This document shows, piece after piece, positions 44,678-57,248 of a stretch of 64,000 nt of DNA. This DNA is from Neoechinorhynchus agilis (taxonomy: Eukaryota; Acanthocephala), in the NCBI GenBank assembly GCA_051530055.1, contig CM121342.1, positions 7,502,001 to 7,566,000 of the forward strand, given 5' to 3'. Every line of letters starts with the position of its first letter. Within the stretch, counting starts at the first letter, position 1. Under the pieces are notes generated by a model, which searched no databases, was not told where the DNA came from, and saw only the letters and a program-made list of their open reading frames with translations. The position numbers and the translations under genes were made by a program.

Positions 44678-45067
44678 TTAGCAGCAACATCCCAAACTGG
44701 AAGGACAGCAAGAGTAAGTATGATAGCTTCGATATGAGCACGGGTTAAAGCATGGTCCGCATCTGGAACAATGGCATCCACATGGTCTGTAGGAGCCACA
44801 TCCACATGATCCACATCCACATAAGCCACTTCCGCATGAACCACATCCACATGATCCACATCCACATGAACCACATCCACATGGTCCACATCCACATGAT
44901 CCACTTCCACATGATCCACATCCACATGAACCACATCCACATGATCCACATCCACATGAACCACATCCACATGAATTACATCCACATGGTCCATAGCCGT
45001 GTCCATATGAAAATCCACATGGGTAAAAACCACAAGAGCAAGGGGAACAACCACAACCGCAGGTCAT
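44678..45067 (-). CDS. Gly/Cys-repeat protein
   Basis: 129 aa from [10 protein letters not shown]. The central 80 residues repeat C-G-C-G-S units encoded by an 18-bp DNA repeat, flanked by Tyr/Pro/Cys-rich ends ([31 protein letters not shown]). Composition resembles structural or metal-binding Cys-rich proteins such as cuticle or keratin-associated types, but no specific family is recognised. Start taken at the first ATG (45067); the frame is open upstream. The repeat also leaves two other minus frames and a plus frame open, so reading frame choice rests on the non-repetitive ends and the ATG. Confidence 0.6.
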   Translation of the reverse strand: MTCGCGCSPCSCGFYPCGFSYGHGYGPCGCNSCGCGSCGCGSCGCGSCGCGSCGSGSCGCGPCGCGSCGCGSCGCGSCGSGLCGCGSCGCGSYRPCGCHCSRCGPCFNPCSYRSYHTYSCCPSSLGCCC

Positions 45068-46566
45068 CTTGGTTAATGTATTGAAAGAGGAAAGTTGTTT
45101 AGTTTTTACAACGTTCAACAGAAACACTTGAGCACATATTTATTGAGAAAAGGTGACATCGATTGAATCGCACACTATGACTATTTCACAGATGAGTGCC
45201 TGTGTTCATTTCACTCTCTGTCTCGAAGAATGATTTCTTTCAAAAAAATTGAACTGAAACTCATTTCGTGTAGTGCAAATGACTAAGTAGCGCACAGTTT
45301 GTCATTCATAGAATTTGACAATGATCGCAATAATTATTCGAATTTATAACAATGAATCCAAGATTTTCCTTAAAATCTAATAAGAAAACAATTTGGTTTT
45401 CAGATAAAATTTACGTTTATTAAGGTTGCGATGTGAGATAAGTTTAAAAATCAAGCTCAATCAGAAGAACAATTCTATAATCTTGTTATACCAGAATCCG
45501 AGTAGAATCTAACTGATTTTACTCTCGATACAATCTCCCTGGCTTTGACGATCCCTTCAGTATTGTCCAACTGTGTAGCAGCAGATCTCAGATCAGTTAT
45601 CTCGTCTATGTGCTTTTTCCCTTTCAAATGAGATAGGAGATTGTAGTAAGGAGCACTGCATTTTAATCTCGTCATGTCTCGAGGAAGCATCTTAAATTAT
45701 ACTTAATTTTCTGACGAAAGGAACGGATGGAACAGGTTAAAAGAGGTTTAAACTGCAAAAAAAACAACACCATTTACATCGTGGATTTTTAGTTTGATGG
45801 TTAATTCGTGACGATAAATTTGTGAACATTGACGCAAATGACTCAAATGTTCAGTTGTTTTCGATTCTGTATAGTTAGGGTGCTTTTGAAAATAATCGAT
45901 TTTTCGCCATGAGTGATTCTTAATCCGATCTCGTTGTTGGAACGTAATTCGCGATTATTAAAAAATTGAACGGTTCAATCCTTTGTATGAGTCTTTTTTT
46001 CAATCTGGTTTTCATAAAATGTTTTATAAATTTTCGTTCGATTTCTTTTTATATTATCTTCCTAAACTTTATTCTCCGAGAACTGCAATCATTGTAGCAG
46101 ACGATTTTAATTGTTTTTATATAAAAAAATAGATTTTTTAAAGTTTTTATTTTTTTCAAACAAAAACTGCACTCATATTAATATACATTTTTAATTTTTT
46201 TTGATAAATCAAAAAAGAGTTCTTGAATTTTATCTTCATAAATGATAAAATGCACTTATTTTTTCAATGAAACAAACAGATTTTAGTTTCGTTATCCTTA
46301 CAAATTTTATTACCTATCGCCATCAAATCCCTACACTTGAAATCTCACTTCGGTATAAGTAATACTTTGACTTTTTCAAGCCTAGACATATTAATTGCGA
46401 TTATTTAGTAATTCGCCAGGAATCTTATATACTGTAAGATTCAATTAAATTGAAAGTGCTCCAAGCGTTTTTTGAAAGCCTTTAAGTACCTATAAAGTAA
46501 GTATTTGATTAAGAAATTCATTGTCGAAAATACTGCATTCTAGAGATCATCTTTATTAACAACGAT
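45068..46566. other. Intergenic with one possible minus exon
   Basis: A 71-codon minus frame at 45,475-45,690 includes CSAPYYNLLSHLKGKKHIDE, reminiscent of a U1-type C2H2 finger but with only one visible Cys. The remainder is very AT-rich and empty. Confidence 0.3.
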
Positions 46567-47266
46567 TTACTCTACCAAGTTTGTATCTCTTACAACAATT
46601 AAATTGTATCCGTTCGATGACCGATTATAAACCGATCGATTTATTTTATACGTCTTTATTAAACCAGTGTCAGGTATACTAATTTGCATCTCTCCGAAAA
46701 CAATAAAGTCATTCTGACTACCATCGTGCCACAATTTGATGTATTCGATTTCCCCTAAAACTGGAAGATAAAGATCAAATGCACTTTTTGTTTGTGGCTC
46801 AAAGGGTGGTGATCCATCGCTTGTTTGCATGAGAACTATTGAATCGCAATTCTTTGATTTTCCATAGATGCCCATATAGACGCGAACAATTCTTGTACTT
46901 CCAAACCAACTGCATTCCAGTGTGTCCAAAGTGATTTTATAGAGAATATCGTCTTTATCGCCTTTAGAAATCTTTAAGTAATCAACAAAGTTCGTTTGCT
47001 CTTACTTGGGACATGAAAATGTACCAGGGCCAATGCGCTGATCGACTGAATAAATGAGCAATCAGTTTCTAGATTTAAGGTATAGATAGAGCTTCTTTGG
47101 CTATTTGTATTGTAAAATGTACGTCTTAAATCAAATCTGAAGTTAAAAAAGGTTAAAAGAATGCCTCTGCGGCGTTTGAAAACTCACTGTAAAGTAGATG
47201 ATTTCGCCACATCACTTATTATTAAAGTTTTTAAGAACCACGAAGAACATTGGTTATCGAGTTCAA
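46567..47266 (-). CDS. PLAT/LH2-domain protein, 3' exons
   Basis: Three exons on the minus strand: 47266-47188, 47136-47006 and 46961-46567, with introns of 51 and 44 nt and consistent phases. The first encodes the end of one PLAT domain (SSWFLKTLIISDV), the second a link with TLNLETDC, the third another PLAT domain: ILYKITLDT, IVRVYMGIYGKSKNCDSIVL, FDLYLPVLGEIEYIKLWHDG, then VFGEMQISI. Tandem PLAT domains recall LOXHD1-type proteins, which sit under the plasma membrane; a lipase or polycystin context is also possible. The 5' part was not found; the exon at 48,500-48,757 is a candidate. Stop at 46567. Confidence 0.65.
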
Positions 47267-48499
47267 CTGATAATACAAGCCTTTCGATCTTAAAATTGAT
47301 GCTCAAAATTATAATGGATCTGACCAGAATTTAATGCCATTATTATATGACCGTCCGTGATAGAAAATTTCATTACCATTTGGAAGAAATGATGATTAAA
47401 TGGACTTTTCGAATAAAGCAATAAATAATAAAAAGGGAATTTTTCTTTTGGTAGTTATACTATCGTTCGGATTTAAATTCACTAATTAATTTCCTCGATA
47501 TTTCACCTCTCGAATTTTTCTTTTGGTAGTTATACTATCGTTTAGATTTAAATTCACTAATTAATTTCCCCGATATTTCACCGCTCATATAATTTCGATA
47601 TTTCTTCAAGGTTTGCCATTTAAAACATGAACATTATAGCGTTATCCTGTAGACTAGATATTATTGGGCAATATTTGAGCCAAACTCGTGTTCCTAGACT
47701 CAAAGTCCATGTGAAACTCCAGCAAAAATGGTACCACTGCCTTTTCATTGGCGATTTCAAACCGATGTGTTGGCTATATTACCTTCCATCGGTTGAACTG
47801 AGCAGCCTATTTCGATAGCAATCATAAAACACGAACCGAAACTCATAAGCTTTAGACTTGGGCTATGGTATATTCAAAGATGTCGGTTCTGGAGTTCACG
47901 CCGATTTGTGCTCGCTTGAAGTGTTGAATCGTCTGATTCAATGGATCAGCGTTTCAAAGAGATATAGAAAGTGGAAAGATGAGGAAACGGTTCACTAAAC
48001 TCAAAGAAAAAGCAAATCAATAATGGGAAATTATCATCGGCTTCACTCATGGATATTTTTGAGAAACCTCTAAATGACCATTTCATCAGTGACAACATTA
48101 GTAAGCGTCTTTTCCTCAGTTCCAACATGATTTAATTTATAATGGATGCCCTAATTGGACTGTTATTTCAATTTTGAATTCGTCTGAAAGTTTTCATGAA
48201 CTCCGTTAAAAGAATAGACAATTTCAGTCACTAATAAGAAAAGTAAAATTGCAATTTGATTTTACTTGAGATGCGCCAGAAACTGACGGTGACTGTGAAA
48301 GTCTGTGAGTGTCGGAACAATAGCGACGACCTCATTTTCGACTTGCAATTTTTTTTATTAACCCATTAATCACCTATTTTTAAGTAGAATTCATGTTTAA
48401 AAAGCCGATAAAATGAGCATTTCTAATTCATATTGTCCACAAATATAAGACAAATCACGTGAATTCCATAAGCGATTTTCGTCAAAAGACAAAACTGAC
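47267..48499. repeat. Intergenic or intronic, doubled repeat at 47,450-47,590
   Basis: The string TTTTGGTAGTTATACTATCG followed by TTTAAATTCACTAATTAATT occurs twice, about 67 bp apart, and is related to the inverted repeat at 19.8 kb. Nothing else resolved. Confidence 0.5.
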
Positions 48500-48757
48500 C
48501 TTATTTCTGATGCTTGAAACTTTTGGCAGGACATAAGTAGTTTTTGTGAGCGAATCGAGCCTTCTGATTTCCTTTACTTTACACGTCAATTTTAGATTTC
48601 CTGTAGATTCGTCCTTGTCAATTAATCTCACATGTAACAATGGACGCAATGTTCGATCTGTTGGACTACTCTCAGGTTTCGAAATCCCCTTTGTTGTAAA
48701 ATCGTAGCGGGCGTTTATGGCTAAACAGCAAATAAGTACACTGCAAATATGTGCCAA
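48500..48757 (-). CDS. Candidate exon with hydrophobic N-terminus
   Basis: Open minus frame starting with HICSVLICCLAINA, a possible signal sequence, then RPLLHVRLIDKDESTG and KEIRRLDSLTKTTYVLP. It ends at a clean donor, AAG|GTCAGTTTTG. No ATG precedes it in frame; ATTTGCAG within its 5' end could be an acceptor. It might be the 5' part of the PLAT gene about 1.2 kb downstream. Family not recognised. Confidence 0.35.
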
Positions 48758-49314
48758 ACTTAACTGGTTCCTGCGAGATTTTCAAATGTGATGCCTTCAA
48801 TCAAAAAAATCTTAATAAGTCCGTAAGCCAGAGATAAATTCCTACCGGAACATTTAAGATTATTTTCACTAGTCATCGTTGGTTTTCCTGTAAATGTTTC
48901 ATTATTGGTCAAAATTGAGTTTACTTCTAGGCTAAATACGTGATTAAAGAAACGTTGAAATAATCAGTCTTATTGAATATAGGAAGCCAAAATTAAAGCA
49001 CTAAGCTGTACTTTATGTTCTGTTCACTCTTATAATCACGTCCATAGAAAAAACAAATTGCAGCAATGACTTTGGGATTTGTTCGAATCCCTTGAATAAT
49101 AAAGACTTTTAGCGGCGAATAAAACACTTTAATTCAATAAATAACAAAAGCACGTTTAACTCCCAAGTAAAAATTGCATTGCCAAACTCAAAAGATATTT
49201 TGAAAAACGCCTAATTTTTTATTCCACTCATGAAATCGGAACTAAAATAGTGACCGTTAATAAAAAAAAGCTCAGCTTTCAATATCGGTTGGCGGAATAA
49301 TTAGAAAAAACAAT

Positions 49315-49904
49315 CTAGATATAAGGCACGCAAAACATCTCCTATAAAATCAGGAAAATTAAAATATAACGGCAACACTCACATTGCTGTCAAGTGCGAA
49401 ATTAGACTTTTCAGCACAATTTTTCGGCATGACCACAATATACCGTTCCCAGTACAATGCCAAATATCCACTTGCACTATCTGACTGTTTACTGAAAGTA
49501 TTTAAAGAGCAAAAAGCTGATTACCTCGCCGATGTCCTCCAGATCTGGCACGATGAACGTCGTTCGTGAATTCGAATCAAAGGCGTTTTTCGTCATTCTT
49601 GCCAATGCATTCGGAAGCCGGACAAAGAAACTCTCATTTAATCTATTCGTTGCTACTAGACATATGCATCTTTTATTATATTTAAGGAGACCTTCCTTCC
49701 CAGATTCAACATCGATCAAGTACCCATTTAAACAATCTGGTTGTTCGCCTTGGTTAGTTATGATCGCTAAGTCGTTTAAATTAACTAGTTACAACAATAT
49801 TTACCAGAAATAATAGCTGCCAAATTTAACTCTTCAGTATTAAAAACATTTGCTTCTTGGCTATTCTGCTCTTCGCCCATAATATCTTGAATATTATCGG
49901 ACAT
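49315..49904 (-). CDS. Unidentified four-exon protein
   Basis: Exons 49904-49805, 49766-49525, 49484-49383 and 49341-49315; introns 38, 40 and 41 nt, all GT-AG and phase-consistent; 156 aa. It starts MSDNIQDIMGEEQN (acidic), then a compact segment CICLVATNRLNESFFVRLPNA and FIVPDLEDIGE, then SGYLALYWERYIVVMPKNC. The alternation of hydrophobic strands and charged loops looks like a folded alpha/beta domain. I do not recognise the family. Support is the joint agreement of start, three small introns and an uninterrupted product. Confidence 0.5.
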
Positions 49905-52900
49905 TTTTAGACTCTAAAGTTCGGCACAGATCCGACTGTTGGTTTCCATGGAATCGATTTCTTACATACATGAATTTCTATATTTTTATCAGCTTTCAAA
50001 TAGTATACAACGTAATTTATTTAATAAACAATGCTATGATTTTTACGCGTTGGTTAAAGCTCCTGAATGCGCACAAATTTAAATCATGATATCAATAATA
50101 AACAATTATATTGGAATTGCAATTTGTTATCAGAAAATGCAGCACAAAATTGGTGCTACTTAATTGTGTTAATTCTAATCTTCTGCAAAAGTACGAAGCT
50201 GCTTCAACGGAAATATCCTATAATTTGCCTAAAAAGTTTCTATAAAGATAATGCATGAAACACAATTTTTAAGGACCATCAATTTTTTTCCTTAAAAGTC
50301 GAGTAACGCCACTCAAAACTTATTTTGCCGAAGGACGATTGTATCATTAAAAAAACATGGGATTGTTTTTTTCTAGAATTAGTGAATTTTTAAAATCGCT
50401 ACTTACAAGCGTTTGAGGGTGTGAAAGATAAGGAAAGCAAGCAAGATAAACAATCAGTCTCAATCCGATTAAAGTTTTTCCATAAAACTGTTATTTAAAT
50501 GGACGATTTGTAGGTATTTTTTCATTAGATTTTCTCAAGAAATCTGCGACTAATTTCGCGGACTAATTTTTTTAAATAAAATTAAATCCTTTTTAGTCCT
50601 TAGTTAGATAACCGAGTTCAAAATGAAGGCTTTATGATCAAACTGCTTCCTGTGATTCCATTAATTCGATGCTTCAATGTCACTTCATAGTTCATAGCTT
50701 AAACGATATTTCTTCAACTAAGAATTCGACGAAGGAACTCCTTAAATTATCGGTATAGAATCCTATTTTCAAATTTGTTTTGGACATCGATTTCCGATTC
50801 TAGATTTCGCGATCGCGCCCTGTAGTATTCGTGTAGTAAATTGATCTTCTTTAAAATATGTGATAACACAATCGTAGGAACTCTAAGTAATAGATTTTTA
50901 AAATATTTATATCTAACACAAGGCGATTTAATTGTACAACAAGCGAAATAAGCATTAAACAATTGAAGGCACGCTATTGATTTCTTCATCACTTAACAGC
51001 AGTCAATGACCTTTAAAAGCATTGTTAAATGCACAACGCTGAACAATTTCAAGGTTTTAAAATTTAAAACATCAATGGCAAACAGGATGCTATCGAACAG
51101 GAAAATGGTATAAGGTTTTAATGCACATCTTCACGAAATTCCAACTATTGGACGAGTGCTCTTCTACCTGAGTGCCCTTTTCATAGATCCTTTGAATGTT
51201 GTAAATGTTTTTAAAGGTACTAAAAAGATTTGCATCTACGATAATTCAAACGAACAATTGGATTTGAACAATCTATATGAAAGATGTTCAATACAAAAAA
51301 GGGATTGATGGTGCGTTACAGAAACAGTGATTCCATGACACTTTTTCGCAAACGTAGAAACACTGATGGAATTTCGATATATCAGGAAAAGTGCATTAAA
51401 GGCCCAGGATTCGCATAGCCTGTTGCACAGAAATGCCAACTGTAGTGTATTTCCCGCGTACCGTGAGATGCTTTTGAGTTGGTCCCATAAAAAAAGAATG
51501 AAGCTTGTTTTCTGGAATTCCGGTTTAGAAAAGTTCATTAACAGCTGCAGAATCTCAATTTCTCAGAAGATTGAATTTCGCTTTATCCGAAACTGCTCGA
51601 TTTACACCGATTATTAATGCACTCGTTGAAAACGTTCCAATGTTCGAATAAACAACAATATTATTTCTAACGGAATTTCTTCAGACAGGGACGTGAGGTT
51701 TCATGTCTCCCATTTCGGCAGCACGGCTGGAACACAGACTAGGGATCATTTATCAGAACAGAATATTTTTATTCGGTTGATTTGACAGCGCAGGATTGAC
51801 TAGAAACAACTTATATAAGAAGTGTCGGACTTGTCTAAGGAAGTTTTTTCGTATTTTAGAACCATGCTTTGTACCACTTCCTCTACGTGAACGAATATGG
51901 TCCTTAAGAAATTCCTTTGACGACTGTGAAGGTCTCTACTGCTTAGAATAATATCCTGATGACTCCTGCATTAGACGTACCTTCCGGTGCCAAGGAGAAA
52001 GTTGTCTTGGTGCACTTAGACTACGTCTCCTAAAGAGTCCTAAGAATTAGATATCTCAAGGATGTGTTCTCCACAAGGAAGCCATTAAATTTACTCTTGG
52101 GCGACCTCCTATAGATATGATCACTTTGAAAATACAAAACGGATTTTTGTTTGAAATAAGTACCGCTTCTTTAAAACTATTCTTGGACAAATCGTTCAAT
52201 CTCAATGGAAGATTAAATTCAGTGATATCGACTTGCCTTGCTGATTATCGAAAAGATAAGTATTTTGTCTTGATTTAAATAACAATCTAATCTCTTACGC
52301 AAAAGCATTTTGTCAAATTTGGTTTTGGTTGATCGATAAATACAGGTAAATGCATTAATGATTTTGTCTTTTATAGACCTTATCAATCGTCCCAAATATT
52401 TCCGTATTGCTAGAAATGTCATTGACCGTAAATCCAAAAAACCGAACTACCGACTTAACTTGGAAAATCGCGTTTTTTTATTGGCTTACTCAGACGTTTT
52501 TGTTACATCTTGGGAAAGAAAATCACACCGTCCTTGAAATCTCAAGGTTGCAAGACCTACTTTTAAGAACAGTTTTCGTGAATGGAGGAAAAATCTCTAA
52601 AAAAACTTTCTCCATCGTGGAAACATTCTCTGTGGTCTCCATGAATCACAACTCGTTTGAATGGATTATTCCGAAGCGATCTAAAGGTTTTCACGTTTTT
52701 CGATACTATCAAAATCTGCTAACGAAATCTAATTTTATCTACGTCGTCCTTTAAGTCGTCTTTTAGAACTCACATCAGATTAAAGAAAAATATTAACACT
52801 TTTTTAAATTTGACGTATATTTTCAGTGTATCACACAGATTAAATTTCAATTTGATGTTTCCAGACTTCAAGAATTTGGAAATCCCATTACCGTCAGTTT

Positions 52901-55900
52901 TGATCACCCTTTTGCTCATCAAGGTTTAAATTTACGATTGCGTAGCGGCCAGCCACACACACACATTAGCTGTTTTTCGGTTTTGTGAAATTCAGGCACT
53001 ATTTGGGATTTGAATTTCCTAAAAGTGCTAATAAAAAGTAATTAGATTTTTATTTTCACGCAAATTAGTTATCGCCTTGCATATTCTAGGCACTCTAAGA
53101 TGATTTTTGCACTCGATGGGATCTAAAGCAATTATTTTAGAACAAAATTAAATTAGTAATGTTATTGCCTTGCTAATGATGCAATCTGCACAAATATTAT
53201 TGGCTTCACACTACATTTCTTTCTAAAAAACAAGCTTGGATGTTCGATTTTAAAATCAACATTCATGAATTTTGGGTTCATAATTGAAAAACGAAAACAA
53301 TTTCTTACTTTGTGGCACCAAATGGTTGCTATTTTGTGATGGAACGAAAAACTGAGTGTCCTCTGCAGGTACATCGCATCCGCCTCTTAGCGATTGCCTC
53401 CTTGATCGGCTCGACAGCAAACAGCTTTCGCAACTTATATTAAATTTGATTTAAAGACGTAAATTTTTCATCCATCAAGTAAATAAGGCGGAAAATCGTC
53501 TATAAAGAAGTTATTCCTTTTTATGTTCCCTTAAACTTTGTAACAATAAGAGCGACGGCAGAGACTCCGGTAACTGGATCAGACTTGCCTGTTTCAATTT
53601 TGACCCAAATGTTGTCTGTCTGTTACTAGTTTATTATTTATAATGTATTTATTAATAGTTGCCTGCACAAACACTTCATAAGTCACTTATGATAGTCTGC
53701 GAAAACCATAAAATGATACCTTAGAGGAAACTTTAATGATATTTGCTTTTTCAGGAGTATTCAGTATCTAATAGTAGAAATTCCAACGTCCATCGTACAA
53801 CAAATTAAGAAGATCGCAGAGTAATTCTGTGAGTCTTATACTTTGCAGCAACCCGAAAAATGCTGTTTCCACAGCACTTGAAATGCTAGAAGTGCGTAGT
53901 GTATATACGAAAATTTAACAGCCTCTTGAGTCGAGAGGAATCTTATTTTGAAAATGTTTGAAACCTCTCACATTTCAAATTAACATCAATTTTCGAGTCA
54001 AATATTTAACTAGATACCATTGTTAAAATAACAAATATTTAACCTGCACTTCTTTTTAATTGGCGGAATCTGACTCATATAGTCGTTTTAATCGTAAATT
54101 ATTTAACATTTTTAATGAGAAAATGTCCCTTCTACAAAACAATAGTTAACTCAAATACAATTCTTGAATTATAAGCCTTTAGAAAATCGACTTTTTGTAT
54201 ACAAAATTTTACCAGGCGGATAACTGTGGATTTTCTAAAATGGTTTCTATGCACCATCGATATTATTATGCCTCCAAGGTTCTTATGGTGATAGAACACT
54301 TGGACTGAAATTATGTTCGACGAATTTGAAATCACCAATGAAAGCTTCTTTTTAGATGGAAGCCTTTTTAGGAACGCTTTTCTAGCCTTCCTTTACATTT
54401 GACGAACGGTTGACTGTTAGACAACTACATTTCTCACCTGAGCTAAGGTAAAAGAAGGGCAAAATGCAATAGTTAATGGTTTTTCAGAACTCGGCACTAA
54501 TAATTGTCACTTATGAGCATTGAAGAAATTTTTATTTGATAACACAAAAACCCAACTAAATTTATGCGCAATTTTATCTCTCAATGCACCGCTGGCATAT
54601 GCGCTTCCCCTTGACTTATGAAAATGAAAGATTAATGATCCTGGGGAACTAGGTCGTTTTTCTAAGGCATTATCTCGGTAAATATTACACCGTAAGTTCG
54701 CTTTTTCTGGCATATTTGTTTGCCATTATTAAAGCATCGATAATATAAAGAAAAACGTTTGTCACAACAACCTGGCTAACTTCATCGCTGATTCTGCTTA
54801 AGATCCATTAAGGTAAATTTTTAAGTAGCCATTAACACGTGCATGATAATTCGATTGCATTGACGGTTTTTATTTTCCAAAGATCTTCTCAAGGGTATTT
54901 TCTGAATTTTTTTGAAAATCAATGGTCTTTTTTGTAGGAGCAAATCAAATAAACAGGATTTTTATTGTCCTAACCAGGTAGTCGCTTATTAGTTATCCTT
55001 TTGCATTGGATAAGTTAATGTTCAATTTTTGGATGACAAAGTATAATTATGTCTCGGTTCGTTAAGATCAATATTTGTTTCATCTCAAAATCCTTTTCTG
55101 CATTTTAGAGAAGTGACAAAATCATGGAATTTTTCATTCCGTGCTAAATTTAAACGACTAAAAAGTTTGTCCAACGTCTATGTTTGTGGAAGATTTAACC
55201 AAACCCATCTTGTTACTCCCCTCACAATCGCAAGGAATCATTCCCTTGATATTGCTGACATTGATAAATGAGCAAGATTTTTAGAATGTCAAATGAAATC
55301 AGTCTTAGTTTAACGTTTTACATTAAAAATGCTATTATGGTCGTTCTTAGTATTAATCCTTTATCCTACATCAACCTTGAGAATCTTTTAAAGCTTAAAA
55401 GGACGCATATAACAACATAAATCAATTTAGTGCACTTTTCATGCAACATTTATAACGAACAATCTCTTCAAAACGTACTATGATTGATTTATTGTTAATC
55501 CGATGACTTTGTGTTATCTCTGTTGAATGTCAAGCTACGTTCACATTTGAGCAGCCCTAAATGTGCAATTTGTGATGACCTTCAAGCTAACGAAAATACA
55601 CCAAATGCACCAAACAATTTAAAAGCTGATTAAGATCTGTGTATAAGTACTCTTAAGAGCGAGTAATAGATTTACGTGGTACGATAATCAATAAGACTGT
55701 TGATTTTGCTGATTATAGAAATCTTCAACCTTTTTTTGAAAGAGCGTCTGTGTACTATTTGAACCAGCAACGTTCTACTTCAACAATTTCTTTTAGTTTA
55801 ACTGAACCAAAATCTACCCGAAATACATTGATTTTTTTCTTATAGACGTTTTGGACCTTGTCGGATTCATTATCAGTTTGTTAGTTATTAAAAGACGCTT

Positions 55901-56500
55901 AAACCCGATGAGGTTCGCAGAATGCCTTTAATAAAAAAATTATTTACCGTTTGAACATCTAAATAACACTTCTAATCATATAACCATCTTTTAATAGTGA
56001 GTATTTTGTCAAATATTTTAGAAATTTTCAATATTTTGGTTGTTTTTCACAAACGCCAAAGCGCTGGATTTGGGTTTCACGCGACTAATGGAACCAATTA
56101 GCTTCCGTATTTGCCTAGTCCACTTTAAATTGACTCTTGTGCTTCTGCTGACATATTAGTGCCGTCTTCCACATGGATACATTACGTTCTTCGACGCTTA
56201 AATGTCATACTGCTAAATGTTGGGGTGATGTGGCATTCCTTGTCATAGAATACTGTTACTGTATCGAATGATAAGGGCGTTTGAGTCAATGAAACGTTGT
56301 GACACTTTATGATCACGAATTGTTTTCAATGAGTCAACAAGTAGACTCATTAAATCGAGCATGACTTGTTTAAACTCGTTGGATTAGTTAAAATTTGGCT
56401 TAAAAATTTCGTATGTCTTTTTTTCTAATTACAAACCGGGGTTTTAATCGAACCCATAACCACACATAAATTTAAGTCTTTTTTGCTTACTTTTTTTAGC
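49905..56500. other. Long AT-rich region without resolved genes
   Basis: Frames of 60-115 codons (for example 51,366, 52,407, 54,507) show no motif, and competing frames on the other strand are just as long. 51,786-52,050 has Cys-rich open pieces (KKCRTCLRKFF, DDCEGLYC, SCIRRTFRCQGESC) that might be exons of a small secreted protein, unproven. 55,860-55,990 is a decayed relative of the 1.4-kb foldback. Confidence 0.4.
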
Positions 56501-56516
56501 ATTGAACTATTCATAC

Positions 56517-56860
56517 TTGTTTATGGCGGAGAAATTAAAGGAATTTTGGTTAAATCCGATTGATTTCGCAGGCACAATCTTGTACGCGTTTATCAAGGTG
56601 AAATATCGAATTTAATAAATTCCTTTAATTTTCCGCCATAAACAAGCAACCTTAAATGCGTCTTTCTCCTAACAGCTCGATATTTGCAAGATGAATTACA
56701 ACTAAAAGTTGCGACAGGTCCGCCTATGCTTCAGACCGCATGATTGATCAAATTTTGTTTTCGAAAATGGACACTTGGGAGGAGGCTGTTGTCATGATAA
56801 AGAAAATCTTTATTTCCGAGCCCCTGTCAAATGTCCATTCTCGAAAACAAAACTTGAACT
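56517..56860. repeat. Two small inverted-repeat elements
   Basis: First: arms CTTGTTTATGGCGGAGAAAT (56,517) and its complement ending near 56,647, about 30 bp each, spacer about 70. Second: arms ATTTTGTTTTCGAAAATGGA (about 56,753) and complement near 56,825-56,853, spacer about 50. Both are MITE-like. Confidence 0.65.
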
Positions 56861-57248
56861 TCTTCTACGGGGAAGGTGTTTTGCTCCATGTTTAACCCGG
56901 AATTGCGATGATTTATGACAGGAGGCAACCTGGGAACCATCAACGTATAAACCATCTCGAAATATCCGCGAAACTTCTGTTGTTCAACAAAACGCGGAAA
57001 ATAACAGCGAGTAATTAGATTTTCCGCCCTTTATTTCAAGCGATCCTTGATCTCCTCATCCGAATATGATCTAAACTACCTTCTGTATCTTCACTAACAT
57101 CACAGCCAATCTGATTAGACCTAAAGTGCATTACATGCCACGCAGCCTCTTGTTCCCATTTGAAAGGCGACGCCTAACCCACATCGTGTTTCCATGGTAA
57201 CCCCTTTATGTGAACCGTCTATTTCAGATTGTTCATCAAATAGTGCCG

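Noticed and set aside
44662-45084. Separate genes in the other three frames of the Cys-Gly repeat
   Set aside because: All are products of the same stop-free 18-bp repeat; their non-repeat ends do not look protein-like.
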